44,295 nt of DNA from an uncultured Rhodopila sp. (GCA_903851415.1 CAINOE010000166.1:1-44295); one strand, 5' to 3'. Positions 1 through 9,049 are shown, counted from the first letter of the stretch. The notes: generated from the letters alone by a model not told the origin. Numbers and translations are program-made.

Positions 1-156
1 GACATCAACGATCCGGTGCAGGTCGATGCCGCGTTCCTCGCCACCGAACAGCGCATCGCCGACGCGCTGTTCGAGGCTGCCGGGATTCCGCGCCGCGTCG
101 ATGTCTCGCTGCAATACGACACCAGGCTGAACGCGGACATCGCCGCCGGCCAGTAA
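1..156 (+). CDS. ABC transporter substrate-binding protein, C-terminal end (SsuA/TauA-like, partial)
   Basis: An open frame enters from the left edge and ends at TAA 154-156, giving the last 51 residues of a protein. The tail (IADALFEAAGIPRRVDVSLQ, then an RLN) resembles the tail of the complete SsuA-like protein at 36438-37451 (IADVLFESGDIARKIDVNIE), so this is most likely the periplasmic binding component of an alkanesulfonate/taurine/nitrate-type importer. It lies 24 bp upstream of the rhodanese gene and shares its operon with the SsuB-like ATPase. The permease is not in the window between them and may lie further upstream. Assignment rests on the short C-terminus and on context. Confidence 0.6.
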   Translation, partial: DINDPVQVDAAFLATEQRIADALFEAAGIPRRVDVSLQYDTRLNADIAAGQ

Positions 157-180
157 CGCAACGCGAAAGGAGATCCCGCC

Positions 181-1803
181 ATGACCAGCCCGATTGCCAT
201 CACCGCCCCGTCGCTGCGCGCCCTGCTGGCCACCGACGCGGAATACGCTGTCATCGACGTCCGCGAGACCGGCGTCCATTCGCGTGACGGGCACATCCTG
301 CGCTCGGTCAGCCTGCCGCTCAGCCGGCTGGAAGTGCGGGTGGCCACGTTGATCCCGCGCCTGAGCACCGAAATCGTCATCTATGATGAGGGGTCCGAGA
401 CGCTGGCACGCCGCGCCGCGATCCGCCTGGCGGAGCTGGGCTACCACAATACCCGCATCCTCGCCGGCGGCACCCGGGCCTGGAAGGACGCCGGGTACGA
501 GCTGTTCACCGGCGTCAACGTGCTCGGCAAGGCGTTCGGCGAGGTTGTCGAACACCAGGATGGCACGCCGCATGTGACGGTTCAGGAGCTGAAGGCCAGA
601 CTGGACGCGGGCGAGAACCTGGTCGTGCTGGACAGCCGGCCGGTGCCCGAATTCCGCAATTTTTCCCTCCCCGGCGCGCTGGACCTGCCGGGGGCGGAAC
701 TCGTGCACCGGTTCCACCAGGCGGTCCCCGACCCCGACACGCTGGTGGTGGTCAACTGCGCCGGACGCACCCGCAGCATCATCGGCGCGCAGGCGCTGAT
801 CAACGCCGGAGTGCCCAACCGCGTCCTCTCGCTCGCCAACGGCACGATGGACTGGCTGCTGGCGGGATGGACCTTGGAGCATGGGCGCGAAGCCACGGTG
901 CCGCCGCCGCAAGGCGAGGCGCTGGAAGCCGCCACCCGGGCGGCGGCCCGGCTCAGGCAGCGCTTCGGCCTGCAGGTCATCGACCACGCGACCTTGGAGC
1001 GGTTCCGCGCCGAAGCGGACCGCACCCTGCACCTGATCGACGTCCGCACGCCCGAGGAACACGCCGCCGGACACCCGGATGGCGCGATCCCCGCGCCGGG
1101 CGGCCAGCTGGTGCAACAAACCGGAGACTGGATCGGCACGCAGAACGGCCGCATCGTGCTGGTGGACGACGCCAACGGCGTGCGCGCGGCCATCACCGCC
1201 TCCTGGCTGGCGCAGATCAACTGGGGCGAGGTCCTCATCCTGGACAACGCGCTCAGCCTGGATCCGGTCATCGGCGTTCAGTCCGCGCGGCTTGCGGCGC
1301 CGCTGCCGGACGTGGCCACCATCGCCCCCGGGGCGCTGGCCGGCTTGCTGGCGGGGGCCGAGGCTACGCTGCTCGATCTCCAGCCGAGCCCGGGGTACGA
1401 CAAGGGGCATATCGAGGGCGCGCGTTTCGCCATTCGCGCCTGGTTGCAGTCGCAGGCGCAAGTGCCGGGCGACGGCGCGATCGTCCTGACGTCGGAAGAC
1501 GGCGCGCTGGCGGCGTTTGCCGCTGCGGACCTGGCGCCCACCGGACCCCGCCAGGTGTTCGCTCTGGCGGGCGGCAACGCGGCGTGGCGCGCGGCCGGAC
1601 TGCCGGTTACCGCCGAACCGGTGGACCGCCTGCACCCGGCGGAGGATGTCTGGCGCTCGCCCTATCACCAACCCGACCCGCACGCTGCGTTCCGCGAGTA
1701 CCTTGCCTGGGAGATCGGCCTTGTCGAGCAGGTCGAACGCGACGGCACGGCTCGGTTCCGCAGATTCCCGCCGCTGGCGCGGGCGCGCGAGGCGGCGGAA
1801 TGA
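181..1803 (+). CDS. Four-domain rhodanese-like sulfurtransferase
   Basis: The 540-residue protein contains four consecutive rhodanese-like domains, at about residues 5-115, 130-235, 260-365 and 375-480. Only the second keeps an active-site cysteine, in the loop VVNCAGRTRS near residue 195. The equivalent loops of domains 1, 3 and 4 read IYDEGSET, LVDDANGV and LTSEDGAL and lack Cys, so they are probably structural or regulatory. Rhodanese domains carry persulfide sulfur on that Cys and pass it to acceptors such as cyanide, thiols or proteins. No signal peptide is evident, so it is probably cytoplasmic. The start at 181 follows a good AGGAG site. The stop overlaps the start of the ATPase gene (ATGA), so the two are translationally coupled. 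Its position between an SsuA-like and an SsuB-like gene points to sulfur scavenging; the acceptor is unknown. Confidence 0.9.
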   Translation: MTSPIAITAPSLRALLATDAEYAVIDVRETGVHSRDGHILRSVSLPLSRLEVRVATLIPRLSTEIVIYDEGSETLARRAAIRLAELGYHNTRILAGGTRAWKDAGYELFTGVNVLGKAFGEVVEHQDGTPHVTVQELKARLDAGENLVVLDSRPVPEFRNFSLPGALDLPGAELVHRFHQAVPDPDTLVVVNCAGRTRSIIGAQALINAGVPNRVLSLANGTMDWLLAGWTLEHGREATVPPPQGEALEAATRAAARLRQRFGLQVIDHATLERFRAEADRTLHLIDVRTPEEHAAGHPDGAIPAPGGQLVQQTGDWIGTQNGRIVLVDDANGVRAAITASWLAQINWGEVLILDNALSLDPVIGVQSARLAAPLPDVATIAPGALAGLLAGAEATLLDLQPSPGYDKGHIEGARFAIRAWLQSQAQVPGDGAIVLTSEDGALAAFAAADLAPTGPRQVFALAGGNAAWRAAGLPVTAEPVDRLHPAEDVWRSPYHQPDPHAAFREYLAWEIGLVEQVERDGTARFRRFPPLARAREAAE

Positions 1804-2504
1804 CACTGCGGCCCGCGGTCTGCGTCCGCGGGCTAAGCCGCCATTTCGGCGAGCGTCCGGTGATCGATGCCCTGGACATCGACGTTGCACCTGGCGAGTT
1901 CGTCGCGCTGATCGGCGCATCCGGCTGCGGCAAATCCACGCTGTTGCGGATCCTGGCGGGCCTGGACCCGGAGATCGCCGGCGAGGTGAGCGTCACGGAA
2001 CGCCGCGCCGTCGCGTTCCAGGCGCCGCGCCTGATGCCGTGGAAGCGGGTCTGGCGCAACGTCGTGCTCGGCCTGCCCAACGGCGGCGGGCGTGACCGCC
2101 GCCGCGCCGAGGCGGCCCTCGCCGAGGTCGGCCTGTCGCACCGCGCGGACGTATGGCCGAAGGTGCTGTCGGGCGGCGAGGCGCAGCGGGCCGCTCTGGC
2201 GCGCGCGCTGGTTCGCGAGCCGGACCTGCTGCTGCTGGACGAACCGTTCGGCGCGCTGGATGCGCTGACCCGGCTGAAGGCGCAGGCGCTGGTGGCCGAA
2301 CTCTGGCAGCTTCACCGCTGCGCCGTGCTGCTGGTAACGCACGATGTGCAGGAGGCGCTGCTGCTGGCGGACCGCGTGCTGATGATGGACCACGGGCGCA
2401 TCGCGCACGAACTGCCGGTGAACCTGCCGCGTCCCCGCGATGTCGGCCAACCCGGCTTCACGGCCCTGCGTTCAAGGCTGCTCGGCTGGCTCGGGGTGCA
2501 TTGA
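1800..2504 (+). CDS. ABC transporter ATPase, SsuB/TauB-like
   Basis: A 234-residue ATPase of the nitrate/sulfonate/taurine importer family. Walker A is GASGCGKST (about residues 40-48), the signature is LSGGEAQRAALARAL, Walker B is LLLLDEPFGALD and the switch histidine is in VTHD. It energises uptake of an organosulfur or similar compound together with the binding protein whose end is at the window start. The ATG at 1800 overlaps the rhodanese stop by four bases. No permease gene follows: the next gene is convergent (CobW, ending at 2577). It is a close relative of the ATPase at 37459-38166, with the same order of motifs, so the two importers are probably paralogous. Substrate is not determinable from sequence. 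Confidence 0.9.
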   Translation: MTLRPAVCVRGLSRHFGERPVIDALDIDVAPGEFVALIGASGCGKSTLLRILAGLDPEIAGEVSVTERRAVAFQAPRLMPWKRVWRNVVLGLPNGGGRDRRRAEAALAEVGLSHRADVWPKVLSGGEAQRAALARALVREPDLLLLDEPFGALDALTRLKAQALVAELWQLHRCAVLLVTHDVQEALLLADRVLMMDHGRIAHELPVNLPRPRDVGQPGFTALRSRLLGWLGVH

Positions 2505-2576
2505 GGGACGCGGCTATCGGGTCACGCCTGACAAGGCCGAACCGACCGGAGCATGCGATGCTGCCTGGGTGCAGCC

Positions 2577-3527
2577 CTACTCCAGCGTCCCGCCCAACGC
2601 GCGTCCAGCGGCGCGAATCGCGGCCCCCTCCCCGTCCTCTGTAATAAACACAATCCTTGAAAGCCGATCGGCCGAGGGCCATGCGGCAAGCGGGACGGGC
2701 GGATGCAGAAAACCGCGTATGCCCTGCAAGACCAGCGGCTGATCACTGCCGGCAACGTGCAGCAGCCCCTTCACCCGCAGCAACCTGTCGCCGAGCGCAG
2801 TCACCAACTGCTCCAGCGCCGGACCGAACGACTGCCAGTCTACGGCGTCCTCCCGGGTGAGGCAGAAGGCGCGCGGACCCGGACCGTGATGATGGGCGTG
2901 AGCCTCGGCAGGGGGCGTATGCGGATGGTCCGGCAGAAGGCCGAACACCTGCTCCGGCGTGGCCTCGCCGTGGTTCACCACCAGGACTTCGGCGGTCGGG
3001 TTGATCGCCTCCAGCCGCAGCCGCAGCCTCAGCACCGCTCTCGGTGCGGCGATGTCGCTCTTGGTCAGGATGACCCGGTCCGCCACCGCCACCTGCCGCA
3101 CGGCGAGCTTATTCCGGCCCAGTTCGCGCTCACCCTGAAGCGCGTCGACCGTTGCGATGACGCTGCCGGGCACGTAGCCCGCGGCCAAGTGCGGGTCCAC
3201 CGCCAGCGCGTGCAAGATCGGCACCGGATCGGCGAGTCCGCTGGTTTCGATCACCACGCGCGCCAGCGAACCGGCGCGCGCCTCCAAGGTCCGCGCCGCC
3301 GACACGAAATCCGCCGTTGCGGCGCAACAGACGCAGCCTCCGGCCAGCACGACGGTGTGGTCCTCGGCATGCCCGAGCAGCGCCGCGTCGAGGCCGATCT
3401 CGCCGAATTCGTTGACCACGACGCCGGTGCGCGCCATGCCGGGATGCCGCAGCAGCCGCGCCAGCAAGGTGGTTTTGCCGCTGCCCAGGCCGCCCGTAAC
3501 GATCGAGAACGGAACCCGGCCGCTCAT
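2577..3527 (-). CDS. CobW/G3E-family GTPase (copy 1)
   Basis: A 316-residue P-loop GTPase of the COG0523/CobW family. The P-loop is TGGLGSGKTT at about residues 11-20, the metal-binding motif is GCVCC near residue 66, the guanine-specificity motif is TKSD, and a histidine-rich stretch (HAHHHGPG) precedes the C-terminal CobW_C domain. Family members deliver or manage metals, or support cobalamin and metalloenzyme maturation. The gene is the last of the corrinoid methyltransferase operon; its ATG overlaps the stop of the RACo-type gene by four bases. This suggests a role in supplying cobalt or another metal to the corrinoid or zinc methyltransferases, which is inference. A second, clearly related copy lies at 33347-34285, again next to UroD-type genes. 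Confidence 0.9.
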   Translation of the reverse strand: MSGRVPFSIVTGGLGSGKTTLLARLLRHPGMARTGVVVNEFGEIGLDAALLGHAEDHTVVLAGGCVCCAATADFVSAARTLEARAGSLARVVIETSGLADPVPILHALAVDPHLAAGYVPGSVIATVDALQGERELGRNKLAVRQVAVADRVILTKSDIAAPRAVLRLRLRLEAINPTAEVLVVNHGEATPEQVFGLLPDHPHTPPAEAHAHHHGPGPRAFCLTREDAVDWQSFGPALEQLVTALGDRLLRVKGLLHVAGSDQPLVLQGIRGFLHPPVPLAAWPSADRLSRIVFITEDGEGAAIRAAGRALGGTLE

Positions 3528-5224
3528 GCCGCGTCGGAGAGCGCAGGCCTGACAGGCGCCGGAAACGCCATCGCGGCCACGAAAACCTTGGTGAAGTCCG
3601 GATCGGTTGCAAGCTCGACCGCTTCGACCCGGCTGGTCACCAGGCGCAGCGTCTCGCGCGCCTCGTGATTGGTCAGCAGGGCTTCGGCGCCGGTGCGCGC
3701 GGTGTTGCCGACGAAGCTGACCTTGCCGTCGAGGTCCGCCGGGAACAGCCCGATATCGATCAGGCTGCGCGTGGTCAGGTGATAGCCGAACGATCCGGCG
3801 ACCAGCGCCCGGTCGAGCTGCGCCGGCGTCAGGCCGTTGCGCAGCAGCATGGTATCGATGCCGGCCCGCACCGCGGCCTTGGCCAACTGCACCTGGCGGA
3901 TATCGCGCTGGCTGAGGTAGATCTCGCCGTCCAGGTAGAACACCGTTTTCCCGTCGAGCGGACGCAGCCGGGCCCGCAAGGGCGCCGGCAACGTCTCGGC
4001 CTTGCGGGTGAACCGGCCGGAACTGTCGATGATCCCCAGCACCGCCATTGCCGCGACGGCATCGAACAGGCCGCTGCCGCAGATGCCGACGGCCTCGGCT
4101 TCGTCGATGGTGGTGGTGCGGATGTCGTCGCCCTCGATGGCGACGCGTTCGATCGCACCGCGGGCGGCACGCATGCCGCAGGCGATGTTCATGCCCTCGA
4201 AAGCCGGGCCGGCGGCGGTCGAGGTCGCCTGAAGCTTGCCGTCGCGCGCCAATACCATCTCGCCGTTCGTGCCGATATCGACGAACAGCGTGACCCCTGG
4301 CGTGGCGGCCAGATCGGTCGCCAGCACGCCCACCGTGATGTCCGAGCCGACGAAGCCCGAGATTATCGGCGGGAAATAGACCTCCCCGCAGGCGGCGATG
4401 TGCAAACCCAGCGCGGCGGCGGGGCGATGCTCGTGGCCGGACAGGGCAGGGGTGTAGGGGAAGCGTCCCAGCGGCTCGGGGCTGATGGCGGCGGCGAGGT
4501 GCATCATGCAGGTGTTGCCGGCGATCACGACCTCATAGATGCGGCGCCGCGGAATGCGGGCCTCGGCGGCGAGCAAGCCGATACTGCGGTCGATTTCGGC
4601 CATGAGTTCGCTGTGGAGCAGGGCGAGGCCCTCGGGTTCCGAGGCAATCTGCACCCGCGACAGCACGTCCTGGGCATGCGTGACCTGCGGGTTCAAAGCG
4701 GAGGCCGAGCCGACCCGCGCGCCGGTGCCGAGATCGAGCAGCGAGGCCACCAGGGTGGTCGTTCCGATGTCCACCGCCACGCCGTACAGCCGGGTGGTGG
4801 TATCGCCGCCTTCCTCCGCCAGCACCCGCTCGCCCGCGCTGACCACGGTGCAGCGGCGCTCCGCATCGAAGCGTTTGCGCAAGGTCGGGTTCAGCGGCAG
4901 GTCGAGGCGTACCCCGTCCTCCAGGATGCGCAGCCCGCGCTCGCCGGACCCGGGCACGGTGACTTCAAGGTCGCCATCGGCGAGGGTGGAGCACAACAGC
5001 ACGAACCCGTCCGCGACCTGCTCGGCCGAGAGGTTGCGGGTGGCGACGATGCGGGCCCGCGTCCGCGACGCCTCGTCCAACCGGACCCGGCATTTGCCGC
5101 AGGTGCCGACGCCGTTGCACGGCGCTTCCAGGCGAACACGCGCCAGCCGCGCGGCATCCAGCAGGGTGCCACCGGCGGGGATCTCCGCGCTGGCGCCCGA
5201 CGGCGAGAAGGTGACGATGGGCAT
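3524..5224 (-). CDS. RACo-type reductive activator of corrinoid proteins (2Fe-2S plus ASKHA domain)
   Basis: A 566-residue protein with an N-terminal [2Fe-2S] ferredoxin domain (cysteines in CNGVGTCGKC at about residues 35-44 and in LLCST near 77), a linker and a long C-terminal ASKHA ATPase region with phosphate motifs VDIGTTTLVASLLD and VDIGTNGEM. This is the architecture of RACo/RamQ-like proteins, which use ATP and a low-potential electron to return accidentally oxidised Co(II) corrinoid to active Co(I). The partner here should be the corrinoid protein at 8356-9021, with the ferredoxin at 9050-9367 as possible electron donor. It starts 3 bp after the stop of the adjacent UroD-type gene and overlaps the CobW start. 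Family assignment is firm; the partners are inferred from the operon. Confidence 0.93.
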   Translation of the reverse strand: MPIVTFSPSGASAEIPAGGTLLDAARLARVRLEAPCNGVGTCGKCRVRLDEASRTRARIVATRNLSAEQVADGFVLLCSTLADGDLEVTVPGSGERGLRILEDGVRLDLPLNPTLRKRFDAERRCTVVSAGERVLAEEGGDTTTRLYGVAVDIGTTTLVASLLDLGTGARVGSASALNPQVTHAQDVLSRVQIASEPEGLALLHSELMAEIDRSIGLLAAEARIPRRRIYEVVIAGNTCMMHLAAAISPEPLGRFPYTPALSGHEHRPAAALGLHIAACGEVYFPPIISGFVGSDITVGVLATDLAATPGVTLFVDIGTNGEMVLARDGKLQATSTAAGPAFEGMNIACGMRAARGAIERVAIEGDDIRTTTIDEAEAVGICGSGLFDAVAAMAVLGIIDSSGRFTRKAETLPAPLRARLRPLDGKTVFYLDGEIYLSQRDIRQVQLAKAAVRAGIDTMLLRNGLTPAQLDRALVAGSFGYHLTTRSLIDIGLFPADLDGKVSFVGNTARTGAEALLTNHEARETLRLVTSRVEAVELATDPDFTKVFVAAMAFPAPVRPALSDAA

Positions 5225-5227
5225 GGG

Positions 5228-6262
5228 TCAGTTCAGCCGCGTCGTCTTCACGGCGCCGGTGAGGGCGCGGATGTTGTCCAGGCCCGTCGAAGTGCTCAGC
5301 CCGCAGGCCGGGGAAATGATGTCGATGCCGTCGCGCACCAGCCGCTCGGTCGTGCGCGAAACCTTCTCGGCATCGCCGAATTCCAGCAGCGTGGTGCTGA
5401 CATTGCCCATGGTGTTGAGCTGCGGGTAATCCTCCTTCAGCCGCACGAGGTTGACCTTGGCGTCGGTGCTGATGGCATCGGCATGCAAATCCGCGAGATA
5501 TTCGCGGCTGCGGCTCATGTCGCCGCAGATATGCACGATCACCGGCTTGCCCGCGGCATGCACCGCGTCGCAAAGCTGGTTGATGTAGCGCACCGCATAG
5601 TCGCGGAAGATCTTCGGCCCGAGGATCTCGCCCGTCGCGGTGGGATCGCCGATGGCGATGACATCGGCGCCGTTGCGGGCAACTTCCTCGGCATAGGCGA
5701 TCAGCAGCCGGGTGACGTAGTCGAGCACGCGGTGCGCGTCCTGCGGCTTCGTCCGCAGTTCCTTCAGGAAGCTCAGCGGGTCCACCACCGAGGCGCCCGT
5801 GCTGACCGGTCCCGACAAACTCGCGATGATCGGCACCTCCGGATTGCGCCGCTTGAGGTAATAGGCGGCCTGGACGACCGTGCCGATGCGCCCGCTCTTC
5901 AACAGAGTGCGGACGTCGTGGATCTCCACCGCGGCGGAGGAGGCATAGGCTTCCGCGGCGATCTTCGGCTCGCAGGCGAGCGTGCCCGGATCGATACGGC
6001 TGCCCAGCACTTCCGGCTCGACGGTCATGCAGAACGGCACGCCGATATTCTCGAAGCCGGTCGCGTGATGCACGGCCTCAGCCAGCGCCGCCATGCCCTC
6101 GGAGGAGAAATGCGCCGCCGGCAGCTTCGGCGCCGCTTCCTCCTCCATCACCCCGAGGACGGCCGCGTTCATCATGCCGCCGGTGCAGATCACCGGCGGG
6201 CGGTCGACGCCTTGTTTGGACAGCACGCGGCCGAGACGGTCACGCGGCGCGAGGTCACTCAT
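5228..6262 (-). CDS. UroD/MtaA-family corrinoid-linked methyltransferase (copy C)
   Basis: A 344-residue TIM-barrel protein of the uroporphyrinogen decarboxylase superfamily, of the methyltransferase branch (MtaA/MtbA/CmuA-like). The zinc-site pattern is visible as HICGD near residue 240 and a late Cys in ISPACGLSTST near residue 322. Such enzymes move methyl groups between a substrate or carrier thiol/tetrahydrofolate and a corrinoid protein. The chosen ATG at 6262 overlaps the upstream stop by four bases (ATGA). It shares the opening motif DRPPVICTGG with copy B, so B and C are paralogs. Which of the three enzymes in this operon works on the substrate and which on the acceptor cannot be told from sequence. 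Confidence 0.88.
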   Translation of the reverse strand: MSDLAPRDRLGRVLSKQGVDRPPVICTGGMMNAAVLGVMEEEAAPKLPAAHFSSEGMAALAEAVHHATGFENIGVPFCMTVEPEVLGSRIDPGTLACEPKIAAEAYASSAAVEIHDVRTLLKSGRIGTVVQAAYYLKRRNPEVPIIASLSGPVSTGASVVDPLSFLKELRTKPQDAHRVLDYVTRLLIAYAEEVARNGADVIAIGDPTATGEILGPKIFRDYAVRYINQLCDAVHAAGKPVIVHICGDMSRSREYLADLHADAISTDAKVNLVRLKEDYPQLNTMGNVSTTLLEFGDAEKVSRTTERLVRDGIDIISPACGLSTSTGLDNIRALTGAVKTTRLN

Positions 6263-7287
6263 GGGACGGACTCTCCGGCAATGGCATGGGTCAGCGCGAC
6301 GATGTTGGCCAGCGGCGTGGCGCTCGCCAGCCCGCAGGCCGGGGAGACGACATGCACGCCGTCGGCCGCCAGCCTTGTGCCGAGGCTGGCGATCTGCCCC
6401 GGCTGGCCCTGGTGCAGCAGGAAGGTGCTGATATTGCCCACCACCGCCAATTGCGGATGCGAACAGCCGAAAGCATGCACCGAGACCGCCGCGTCGGGGA
6501 TGAAGCCGTCGCAGCGCAGGGTATCGAGCTGCTGTTCGACCCGCTCGATGCTGCCGCACATATGCAGCAGCACGCGCGCGCCGGTCTGCTTGATCGCCTC
6601 GATCAGGCGGTGCAGATGCGGCAGCACGGCCTGTTCGAACAGCTTCGGTCCGACCAGGGCCGGGGTCGCGGTGTCCTCATGGATGACGATGACATCCGCG
6701 CCGGCCGCGACCAGCGCCCGGGCGAATGCGGCTTCGAACTCCACGACATGTTCGATCAGCGCATGCGCCTCCGCCGGACGGGTGCGCATTTCGCGGAAGA
6801 ACGCCTCGGGCCTAACCGCCGACGCGGCGACGCTGACCGGGCCAATGAGGTTGCCGATGATTGGCAGGTCGCCCGCGGTGGCGGCGAGCAGGCGCACCGC
6901 TTCGACCGTGATCCCGACGCGGCCGCGCTGCAGCCGCTGCCCGGGCGGCAGGCGCGGCACGTCGGCGCTGCGTTCGTACGGCTCCTGCACGATGCGCGCC
7001 TCGGTCGCCGCGTCGCCGAGGTTGATGCTGACGTCGAAGACCTCCGCCTCGACGGTGGTGCAGAGCGGCACGCCGACGGACTCGAAACCGGTCAGCCGGG
7101 CGGCGGCGAGGGCGAGGCCGGCCATGGCGGCGGCATCCAGATGCGCCCCGGGCAGGCTGTAGCCGGAACGGGCCACGACCTCCTCCGGCACGCCGCTCAT
7201 GCTGCCGCCGGTGCAGATGACCGGCGGGCGATCATTCGGCTCGCGGGCGAGGGCGCGCAGCAGGCGGGCGCGGCGGCCGGTTGGCAT
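6259..7287 (-). CDS. UroD/MtaA-family corrinoid-linked methyltransferase (copy B)
   Basis: A protein of about 342 residues related to copy C, sharing an N-terminal DRPPVICTGG motif, HMCGS in the zinc-ligand position and VVSPACGLASAT near the C-terminus. The start is uncertain: ATG at 7287 follows the copy A stop by one base, while an in-frame ATG at 7302 would overlap that stop and add five residues. The end overlaps the start of copy C. Its role is probably methyl transfer to or from the corrinoid protein encoded at the head of the operon. Substrate candidates from context are methylated sulfur compounds, but O-methyl aromatics, methylamines or glycine betaine are not excluded. Confidence 0.86.
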   Translation of the reverse strand: MPTGRRARLLRALAREPNDRPPVICTGGSMSGVPEEVVARSGYSLPGAHLDAAAMAGLALAAARLTGFESVGVPLCTTVEAEVFDVSINLGDAATEARIVQEPYERSADVPRLPPGQRLQRGRVGITVEAVRLLAATAGDLPIIGNLIGPVSVAASAVRPEAFFREMRTRPAEAHALIEHVVEFEAAFARALVAAGADVIVIHEDTATPALVGPKLFEQAVLPHLHRLIEAIKQTGARVLLHMCGSIERVEQQLDTLRCDGFIPDAAVSVHAFGCSHPQLAVVGNISTFLLHQGQPGQIASLGTRLAADGVHVVSPACGLASATPLANIVALTHAIAGESVP

Positions 7288-7288
7288 C

Positions 7289-8359
7289 TCAGTACCAGCC
7301 ATGGAGCTGCGCGGCCTTGACCATGGTGGCGGCGCTTTGCAGGTTTCCGTTCGGCGGAAACTCGCAACCGCTGGACAGTATGAATCCTCCATCGGCGATG
7401 CGGAAGGTTTCGATCTGCTGGCGGCACTCTTCCAGCAATTCGTCCTGGCTCCACTCGTGGCCGGCCTTGGCAGGATCGATGACACCGATGGTGACGACCT
7501 TCTTGCCCCAGGCCTCCGCGTGATGCTTCAGATCCGGCGACCCATGCGCCGGGTAGGCGTGCGAAATGGCGATCGGCTTGATGTGCTCGATCACCGCGTC
7601 GAAGTAGACGCCGTTGCCGCAATTATGCACCACCACCGGGACGCCGGCCGCCCGCACGGCGTCGGCTATCGGCCGCATGAACACGCCCTCAAACCGTTCC
7701 CAAGTCTGCTTGCGCAGGATCGTGGACGAGGAATAGAGCGGGTCCAGCACGATGGCATGGGCGCCGGCCTCGACCTGGGCGATGGCGTACTCGACCAGCG
7801 AGCCGGTGATCGTGTCCACGGCCTCCAGCACGCGGTCGGGGTGGCGAATGAGGTCCTTGAACAGTTCGGCATGGCCGCGGATCTGCGACAGCACCCCCAG
7901 CGGGCCGTAGACGAAGCCCATCACCGCAACGTCCTTGCCGCGCGCTTCGGCCAGGCCGCGGACGATCTCGATCACCGCGCTGCTGCGGCGGGTCTTGCGC
8001 GGGTCGATGCGCTCGACCTTGCCGTAGTCTTCGGCGGTGGCAATGCAGGGATTGTCGAAGTTGGGGTAGGCCGTGCTCCATTCGGGGAAGATCACTTCCT
8101 GGCCGAAATCCTCGGCCTCCACCGACAGGTCGACCAGGGTCAGGAAGCCGTCGAAGCCAATCAGCGACTGGGCCGCGAGCAGGCTGGCGGTGGCGGCCTT
8201 CGGGTCCTGCGACCAGCGGTCATAGGAGATGCCGAGCACGCGGCAGGAGGCGCCGCACACCAGCGGCGCAGCCGGCACCCGGTCGGGCTTCTTGTATTGC
8301 AACGCCAGCCCGACCCGCTCCAGCGAGGTCAGTTCGTCGCGGCGGCCGTTGGTGCTCAT
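7289..8359 (-). CDS. UroD/MtaA-family corrinoid-linked methyltransferase (copy A)
   Basis: A 356-residue protein of the UroD-type methyltransferase family and the most divergent of the three in this operon. The zinc-site pattern appears as VVHNCGNG near residue 250 and SSGCEFPPN near residue 331. It begins four bases before the end of the corrinoid gene (ATGA overlap), the tightest coupling in the operon, which makes it the best candidate for the direct substrate:corrinoid methyltransferase; this is inference. The N-terminal SLERVGLALQYKKPDRVP is the usual opening of this family (domain start followed by PDRVP). Confidence 0.88.
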   Translation of the reverse strand: MSTNGRRDELTSLERVGLALQYKKPDRVPAAPLVCGASCRVLGISYDRWSQDPKAATASLLAAQSLIGFDGFLTLVDLSVEAEDFGQEVIFPEWSTAYPNFDNPCIATAEDYGKVERIDPRKTRRSSAVIEIVRGLAEARGKDVAVMGFVYGPLGVLSQIRGHAELFKDLIRHPDRVLEAVDTITGSLVEYAIAQVEAGAHAIVLDPLYSSSTILRKQTWERFEGVFMRPIADAVRAAGVPVVVHNCGNGVYFDAVIEHIKPIAISHAYPAHGSPDLKHHAEAWGKKVVTIGVIDPAKAGHEWSQDELLEECRQQIETFRIADGGFILSSGCEFPPNGNLQSAATMVKAAQLHGWY

Positions 8360-9021
8360 GCCGCTGCGTTCAAAAGGCCGGTGAGCTGCCTGGCGAGCTG
8401 CACCGCCTGGGCTGCCTTGGGGGCGTAGCCGTCGGCGCCGATGCGGTCGGAGAATTGCTGCGACAGCGGGGCGCCGCCGACGATCACCTTGAAGCGGTGG
8501 CGGATGTTGCCCTCTTCCAGGATGCTGACGACCTTGGACATCTGCGTCATGGTGGTGGTCATCAGCGTGGACAGCGCGATGACGTCGGCGTTCACCTCCA
8601 CGGCGCGATCGACGAATGCCTGTGCGGGGACGTCGCGGCCGAGGTCGAACACCTCGAACCCGGCGACTTCGAGCATGATGCGGACGAGGTTCTTGCCGAT
8701 GTCGTGGGTGTCGCCCTGCACCACGCCGATGACGACGCGGCGGCCATGGATGGTGTTTGCCTGGCTGATATGCGGGCGCAGGATGCCCAGGCCGGCATAC
8801 ATCGCGTCGGAGGCGATCAGCAGTTCGGGGACAAAATACTCTTCCTCATCGAACAATTTGCCGGCCCGGTTCATGCCGGCGATGAGGCCCTGCTCGATCG
8901 TCGTCCAGGCGTCGTAGCCGAGCGCCACGGCTTTGTTGCACAAGTCGGCGGTCAGCACTTCGTCAAGTTCGAGCACGGCGGTTGCCAGGGCTTCGTGCAG
9001 GTCTTCCGGGGTCTCAGGCAT
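8356..9021 (-). CDS. Corrinoid (B12-binding) methyltransferase carrier protein
   Basis: A 221-residue protein with an N-terminal helical cap domain (about residues 1-90) and a C-terminal Rossmann-like B12 domain carrying the cobalt-ligand motif GDTHDIGKN (about residues 104-112), then the nucleotide-loop motifs typical of MtaC/MtmC/MtbC-type carriers. The protein accepts a methyl group on Co(I) corrinoid and passes it on. The ATG at 9021 was chosen because it gives the normal family length and has a CGGAG site; longer in-frame extensions run back into the ferredoxin gene and look non-coding. It is the only corrinoid protein in the window, yet five UroD-type methyltransferases are present, so it may be shared. 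Confidence 0.94.
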   Translation of the reverse strand: MPETPEDLHEALATAVLELDEVLTADLCNKAVALGYDAWTTIEQGLIAGMNRAGKLFDEEEYFVPELLIASDAMYAGLGILRPHISQANTIHGRRVVIGVVQGDTHDIGKNLVRIMLEVAGFEVFDLGRDVPAQAFVDRAVEVNADVIALSTLMTTTMTQMSKVVSILEEGNIRHRFKVIVGGAPLSQQFSDRIGADGYAPKAAQAVQLARQLTGLLNAAA

Positions 9022-9049
9022 GGATGGCTCCGTCGTTCGTGGTTCATGA

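Noticed and set aside
2505..2576. Short hairpin GCTGC...GCAGC between the SsuB-like and CobW genes as a terminator
   Set aside because: The stem is only five bases with no T-run; too weak to call.
3665..7162. Very long open frame on the plus strand opposite the RACo and UroD-type genes
   Set aside because: It is antisense to well-recognised genes, His/Arg/Gly/Asp-rich as expected for a GC-driven shadow frame, and resembles no protein family.
5228..8359. True uroporphyrinogen decarboxylase (HemE) for haem synthesis
   Set aside because: The three genes carry the zinc-type His-x-Cys and late Cys motifs of methyltransferases and lie with a corrinoid protein and RACo, not with haem genes.
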